Shown here piece after piece: positions 58,458 through 64,000 of a DNA stretch of 64,000 nt. Position 1 is the stretch's first letter. Each line of letters begins with the position of its first letter. The notes beneath the pieces were generated by a model. That model did not search any database and was not told the origin of the DNA. It was given only the letters and a program-made list of their open reading frames with translations. Origin of the DNA: Botrytis cinerea B05.10 (taxonomy: Eukaryota; Ascomycota; Leotiomycetes; Helotiales; Sclerotiniaceae); NCBI RefSeq assembly GCF_000143535.2, contig NC_037322.1, forward strand, positions 1,798,001 through 1,862,000. Reading direction: 5' to 3'. The translations under genes and the position numbers were made by a program.

Positions 58458-60672
58458 ATGTCTCACCATATATCCTCCTTCTTCAAATCCGCCGCTGGCG
58501 TAGCCGAAAATGTCTGGGAAAGCGCCGCAAATAATCTCTCGAATAGTCCAAAACGCCATCGCGATCGCAGGGTAACCGTTGGTCAAGCTGGAAACCAACC
58601 CATTCAACAACCTCAGCAAGCCAAGAAAGCTCAACAACCTCAACCAAGACGCCTATTCCCAGCTGTAAGGCCTGCAGCTATTCCAGTTGCTTCAGCTCAA
58701 CCTATTGGTCTCGGTTTGGGTATGGAACTGAGTGATCAATTTCAATCTAGCATTCCACGCGGTGTTGAAAACCAAAACCCAAACCCAAATTCAAAGATAT
58801 CTGTAATGGTTGATTCAACTCCTACAAAGAAAAGCACAAGCGCCACAACAACACCGCCAAACATCACTTCAACCTCAGCACTCACAAAAACCTTCAGCAA
58901 AAACACCCAAAGAAGCGCAAATAGTAAGGAGACAAGCACGAGCAAGAGTGGAAATAGTTATAATCCGCTCGTGACTACGAGTTCAACATATACGAATCCG
59001 AGTGAGAATTTACCCCCAACTCCGAATTTGAGGGCGGTGGATGAGCTGGGGAGGTTTGCTGATACGGTTGCTAAGGTTGGTGTGGGTGCTATTGGGGATG
59101 AGGATAGTGGGGGAGAAGAAAGTGGAGGGGGAAGTGCGAGTCAAAGTCAGAGCCAGGGTGATGAAATTAGTCCGGTGGATGGATTGAGTATGTTTGGTCC
59201 TAGTCCTGGTCTTGTGGTTGGCTTTGGTGGTGCTGTTACACATGAGCGAAGCGAGCGTCAAGGAAGTATCAATATGCAAACTCCCACTGCTACAGCCTCG
59301 GGATCTCGAGTTCATACCTACCGAGGCGTTGATCATGGCCCTGTTGCGATTCCTGGTTCGGGTTCAGCATCAGGTTCAGCATCGGGTTTCAATACTCCAA
59401 GACTTATTGCTGCAGGAATTAGTACCACAGGATTGGGTACTTCAGGAGTCAGTACGCAGAGAAGAGAACGTGCTTTTACTATTCCGAGAAAACCTGTCCC
59501 GATGACGATTGTTGTAGGAAACACTGGTTTCGAAGTTGTACCTTATGGACGCCCAATTGAAGAGATTAGCACTGGCGCCTGTATCGTGAACAGGCAGGAG
59601 TGCATGGATTGGAAGGAAGAGTTCGGTGGACAAGTTGAAGACGAGGGAGAAGATGAAGGTGGTGAGGAAGAAGAAGTTGCTGGGGAGAACGAAGAGGAGA
59701 GAAAAGAAAGATTGGAGAAGGAGAGAAAGGAGAGAGAGAAGCGAGATCTGTAAGTTGGTTTTCGTTTTCAAGTTTTCAAGTTTGTCGCCTCCCGTTAAAG
59801 ATATCGTGTATTCCTACACTTGACCATCTATCCCCCAAACACTTTTCGTCCCACTTCAAAACTCCAAAACTAACAAACTCCAGCCTCCACGAAAACCCCC
59901 TCCTCTCCCACCCAATCGAACCAACCACAATCGCTACCGGCACTCCACCAACCGTCTCTCCAATCTATATTGCGGCAACCTCTCTCAATTCCAAACGTCG
60001 GGGATTTCGTCGTTCCTGGACCGCTCCCATTAACGGCTTTAATTTCACCAGTTTAGGCGGAATTGGCGTCATGGGTTTCGGAAACACAAATCAAGATGCA
60101 AGTATGCACGGAGGACTTGGCGATGCAGGAATGGGAATGGCAATGGGTCAGAGAGGTAGTGCACGCGATAGGTATAGTGGAAATAGTAGTGAAGGAATAG
60201 GAATGGGTTCGAGACGGGGAAGTTTTTTGAGGAGAGCTAGTGTTAGTTTCAAGGGAATGGGAATGGGAATGCAGGAATTTTTGAGGAGTGCGAGTGGAGG
60301 TGGAAGTAGTGTATTTGCTGGGGCGGGTGCTGTTGCTGGTCCGGGAGGTATGGATCATACAGGTGGAGGTCGAAACTCAGGAATCGAAAGACCGGCTACG
60401 ATGCAATCGGAGTACAGAGGTGTGGGAGGATATGCAGGGGATGAGGCAATGTCTATTGCACGCGAGAGAATTGCCGAAGCTGGTATGTTATGTATTTTCT
60501 ATTTACTTTTCCTTTTTTTTACTGCTAGATTCATCTGGAATTGAGTAAGTTACTAACTAGTCCTTTGTCAATAGAAACTCAAAGACGAAGAAGCCATCGC
60601 GAATCAATGATCCTGCCAAAATTCGAGTGGGAGGAAGAGTTCACTAGTGCGGATGATGAGGATGATGCTTAG
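58458..60672 (+). CDS. Hypothetical Ser/Gly-rich disordered protein, three exons
   Basis: Not recognised. The exons 58458-59749, 59884-60482 and 60575-60672 have canonical GT-AG introns and join in frame to 662 aa. The N-terminus (MSHHISSFFKSAAGVAENVW) could form an amphipathic helix. The body is low-complexity with Gln/Pro, Ser/Thr and Gly-rich parts. An acidic-then-basic Glu/Lys/Arg run ends exon 1. Exon 2 has a more conserved-looking RRGFRRSWTAPINGFNF segment and Gly/Met-rich repeats. The protein closes with PKFEWEEEFTSADDEDDA, an acidic tail. No membrane segments. Preserved splicing frames support a real gene; the function is unknown. Confidence 0.72.
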
Positions 60673-61357
60673 GTTATGTTTTCAATTTGTCTCGGAAGTT
60701 TATGAATACAATACTAGGTTGTTTGACAATGGGAATGAATGGATGGATACTGGTTAATCAGGGCTACATAAAATTCGTTGGCTGGATGGATACTTTGCAT
60801 GTTTGCTAAGAGGGAAGGTCTGCTTGCTGTGGTGATGAATGAATTATGGGAGAATAGGACAGCTATAGCTGTATTTCATGAGTGCTACGACTGAATATGG
60901 AGGAAATGTAATGGAATCAATGGATAGGAGGACTTAATACATGGATGCGTAAATGAGAGGATTTGATGATGAGTTTTAGCTAGATAGTCAGAGATTTGTG
61001 AAGGAAGTCCGGGTGGGGTGCTTGACTTACTTAGATACTTCGATTACTTCACTTACTGGACTGGGTAGATAGTCATTTGAGAGATTTGAAATCGATGATT
61101 GCTTTTTCCAATATGTGGTTCTGGTGGGATTGGTGATTTAGAGAAGGTTCTTGAAATGTCTACCTAGGTACTTGGCTACGGATGCTGTATGGTCTATGAT
61201 ACAGTAGAAAGTTGTACTACTGTCTAACCGAGGAGATTATTTGGCTATTTAGCCTCTCTCTTCCTCTCTCTCATATATTACTTTATCTAGGACCTTTTTC
61301 ACCATATTTTTTGTTCTACATATTTCTTCTTTATCTCGGATCCAACTCAGCTGTATC
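60673..61357. other. Intergenic spacer
   Basis: 685 bp of mixed composition between the hypothetical gene and a broken reading frame. Nothing recognised. Confidence 0.5.
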
Positions 61358-61837
61358 TTGCAAACTTCAAAATGCACCCACCAGAAAACCAAATCAACGT
61401 CCAACCCTTCTTTGTCTATTTCTTCTGAACACTCAGTCATATTTGGGCCTACTACATTTCAACACTCAGTATACTTGAAGAAGCAAGATACTACTGGTCT
61501 CCAAACATTGGTAATTGGTATTGGAGAGGATAAAGTGTACTCTCCAATTTTTCAAGCACAAGAAAGGGCTATTGTCAGATTTGAAGCTCTCGAGAAGTTT
61601 TCGAGACAACTGAAGACGGTTCGTCGTCTGGAGATATATCAATAAAAGGAAGCTGAATCAAACTTTAAAATCCTTGAGCTTGGGTCAATTGAGATACCTC
61701 ACACTTTTCCTGACATTCATCGTAGAAGAGTTGAAGAACTGGAAAGGAAGATTAATGGGTGGTTCAGAGAGGGAACCAACAAATGGGAACATGAGGAGAA
61801 TGAGAGACAGAGGACTCTTATGACTCGTGAAACATGA
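61358..61837 (+). pseudogene. Broken reading frame with one in-frame stop, possible gene remnant
   Basis: One frame is open from 61358 to 61837 except for a single TAA at 61643-61645. The translations on both sides have normal composition and look like parts of one helical protein (FQAQERAIVRFEALEKFSRQ before; HRRRVEELERKINGWFREG after). There is no in-frame ATG at the head. It may be a decayed gene, or a spliced gene whose intron removes the stop; a short ATG-led frame at 61371 could be a first exon. No family was recognised. Confidence 0.35.
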
Positions 61838-62978
61838 GTGATAAAGAAGAGAAGGGTCATGAATGCATTGAATTTCCCTTGGTAACATTTCATCATGGTT
61901 GCTCTGGTCGGAAACAATATTGTCATTTAAATGTAGAATTAGTATTTTAGAATGCTAGCAAGTATGCTAGCAAGTATGCTTTGTGTATGTAATAAAAGTA
62001 TTTTGGAAAGCAAGGGGGGATTCAATGGCAGATTATTGGATTCATAAGAGATTATATTTATAACTGTAGGGGATACAAAGGAGGTTAAATTTAATACTAC
62101 ATTGTTGGTAGTATAGTTTTTCTCACATGATGATTCTGCGATACAATTTTCAAGAGTCTAATAACTCTGTGATAGAATAATGAACGATATTCCATTTCGT
62201 TGTTCACATAATGTGATTTTGTGCTCACAATCTCAGAAACTGTTTGCCATGGCATGCTCTTCTTTATGCTGTTGAATACAGGCCTCATCCTCATGTATCA
62301 AAATATCTTGAAGAGAGCCATTTAGAGTTTTCCCGCCATGGATAAATAAATGAATGTGAATAAGGAAGAAAGAAATTGAAGTAGTTACTAATAAAAGCCA
62401 GTGTTTCTAGGTAGTAATGATTTTCACACATAGAATAATGTATATGGATCCTGAGGAAGAATTACCAACAAATTGCCAAGACTCATTTATCTTGCTAATA
62501 AACATGTAGTTTGACCCGAAGTAGAAGGTTCCCGTGACTTGAGGTTTTCTTATTGACAGAAAGTGACTTCCTCTTCAGGGAAGATTCACTGGTATCTCAA
62601 GTCGTTCTAAGTGTTGATAAACCAAAAAAAATCAGGACAACGCCATTGCCAAATTTTGTTTCTAACCAGCCTCAAAAAGTCGCGACTCGAAAGCTATAGC
62701 CAAGTCACCAGATTAGTTTATTTTGTCACATCGTAGATTTCTATCAGGTGAAGCTAGGAGGAATACGTACAGGTTCGACCCTTACACATGATAAGTTTCT
62801 ATTCTCAGTCTCCATCTCATGTCCCTCATGGTAAGTTTTGAATCCATAACTACAAATACTCCACATGGAACACAGATTAAATCCATATATCTAACAAATT
62901 TATAGCAAATCTTATCTTTTCTTCATTCCTCAAAGTCAGGCTTGTTAAAAGCATCTATCGAATCAAATTCACAGCAAG
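61838..62978. other. AT-rich intergenic spacer
   Basis: 1.1 kb without supported features apart from a GCTAGCAAGTAT duplication near 61953-61978. Contains the promoter of the next gene. Confidence 0.5.
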
Positions 62979-63803
62979 ATGATGCGATCAAAGTCTCAAG
63001 ATACCCGAAAGATCCCACCTCGTACAGCACAAACCCAAGCCGTGCCTTCAAACAATAGGGAAATCAACCAAACGAGTGAAGTAGCTTTCAAAAGAACTAT
63101 TCCAGGCACAAATGGTGTAATAGCTAACACGACAAAGCGTTTTCATCATGGAATTTGGATTGAACCATCAGCCAAAGAGTCTGATCTAGATTGTAGCCCT
63201 ACTGACCAGCAGTGGATATTTGCTAATAGTTTCAGTTCGGGAGATAGTCTAGTCTCGCAGAAAGTTGAGAACAAGATGTTTAAGCTTCTTCCAAAAACAG
63301 TTGCGGAAACGGAGAAGACAGAGGTGAAAGAGAAGATATCGAAGGCATTCGTTGTAAATACAAAGACAATGAATCTACCTGAGCCCGATTCAACATTCGA
63401 GACGCTTGAGAGTACGGATAGAAGAAGTCGGCGAACACATACAAAGGTCAAAACATATAATGATAAGACCTTGGCTAGGGGAGCTGTATCTTCGAGTAGT
63501 GAGCATCAAAGTGATAGTGATATTTCAGAAAACACTACCCGGCAACAAATCGTATCACCTAAACAGCCTCAAATGGCGATGGAAGATCCAGTCAGATCAC
63601 ACGTTAGATCAGAATCTAGGTCGTTGGGCACGGAGCATGAAGATATTAAGAGAAGAAGTCGACGAGCACATCCGAAGGTCAAGACTTACAACACTAAGGT
63701 TCTATCTGGCACAGCTATACATACTCCGACGAAGTTCATAAAAGATTACAATCTAGGGGTTGAAGAACGGAGACAAAGTCTGCCACCTGGACGACGTAGA
63801 TGA
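62979..63803 (+). CDS. Hypothetical protein with a duplicated basic motif
   Basis: Not recognised. A single-exon frame of 274 aa from an ATGATG start. It is hydrophilic, with no signal or membrane segment. A basic unit of about 20 residues occurs twice, RRSRRTHTKVKTYNDKTLAR near residue 148 and RRSRRAHPKVKTYNTKVLSG near residue 225. The second copy continues TAIHTPTKF. The basic RRSRR...TYN pattern is reminiscent of short chromatin-associated motifs (for example the shugoshin C-terminal basic motif), but the match is too weak to name. The conserved pair supports a real, possibly nuclear protein. Exons downstream of 63803 cannot be excluded. Confidence 0.6.
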   Translation: MMRSKSQDTRKIPPRTAQTQAVPSNNREINQTSEVAFKRTIPGTNGVIANTTKRFHHGIWIEPSAKESDLDCSPTDQQWIFANSFSSGDSLVSQKVENKMFKLLPKTVAETEKTEVKEKISKAFVVNTKTMNLPEPDSTFETLESTDRRSRRTHTKVKTYNDKTLARGAVSSSSEHQSDSDISENTTRQQIVSPKQPQMAMEDPVRSHVRSESRSLGTEHEDIKRRSRRAHPKVKTYNTKVLSGTAIHTPTKFIKDYNLGVEERRQSLPPGRRR

Positions 63804-64000
63804 AAGGGAAAAGTTTAAAGTACTCTGTACCAAGCAGACATCGGATTCACAGTTTGAGAAGCGTAGATATTGAAAATCTCGGGAGATACTGGAAGCATAT
63901 GGAACTCCACAACATCATCCGTATTGTTTACCCTGGCAATCTTTACCACAAAATATTCCACTTTTGTGTATCATGAGAAAGTCACATCAAGGCGTAGAGA
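63804..64000. other. 3' flank of the last gene
   Basis: The final 197 bases after the stop codon. No feature seen. Confidence 0.4.

Noticed and set aside
62768..62782. Box-B-like GGTTCGACCC
   Set aside because: No box A or tRNA fold around it.

Overview
The window is fungal nuclear DNA from a filamentous ascomycete. Genes carry short introns (about 48-120 nt) with CTAAC/CTGAC-like branch points, and the proteins are typical of Pezizomycotina. Protein sequences, very long low-complexity intergenic spacers and a Boty-like Ty3/gypsy retrotransposon point to Leotiomycetes, most likely Botrytis or a close Sclerotiniaceae relative. A 22-nt stretch in the retrotransposon matches, from memory, a published Botrytis small RNA, which strengthens this. 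No database search was possible.

Layout, left half. Minus strand: the 5' part of an MFS sugar transporter (1-965), the ESCRT-0 subunit hse1 (5593-7970) and a Zds-family polarity/PP2A regulator (8746-11968). Plus strand: a secreted GH78-type alpha-L-rhamnosidase (14870-17092), a Slm1-like BAR/PH protein (17929-19590), a full-size PDR/ABCG transporter rebuilt from 13 exons (20349-25653), an ataxin-10/Ctr86-domain protein with an N-terminal zinc ribbon (26076-29076), a basic hypothetical protein (30565-31152), an intron-containing tRNA-Glu(CTC) (31853-31951) and two lineage-type hypothetical proteins (32966-34438, 35292-36062).

Layout, right half. A complete Ty3/gypsy chromovirus-type LTR retrotransposon (38438-45055, minus strand) sits in a (CTAT)n microsatellite inside a roughly 13-kb gene-poor stretch. 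Its two 561-bp LTRs read as identical. It has one uninterrupted 1617-aa gag-pol ORF ending in a chromodomain, a self-priming type primer-binding site, and a convergent antisense ORF for a six-cysteine (Zn2Cys6-spaced) coiled-coil protein. Further right on the plus strand are atg13 (49334-52300), a mitochondrial hydroxyacid-oxoacid transhydrogenase with unusually long introns (53755-56293), a large disordered hypothetical protein (58458-60672), a broken ORF (61358-61837) and a hypothetical protein with a duplicated basic motif (62979-63803).

The cellular genes are unrelated housekeeping, membrane-traffic and nutrition genes with no sign of a cluster. The unusual part is the retrotransposon: it looks young and intact, it contains a candidate cross-kingdom small-RNA sequence, and it carries an extra antisense gene whose 3' end overlaps pol. 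Gene-free spacers are rich in microsatellites and several show extreme strand asymmetry in G versus C.
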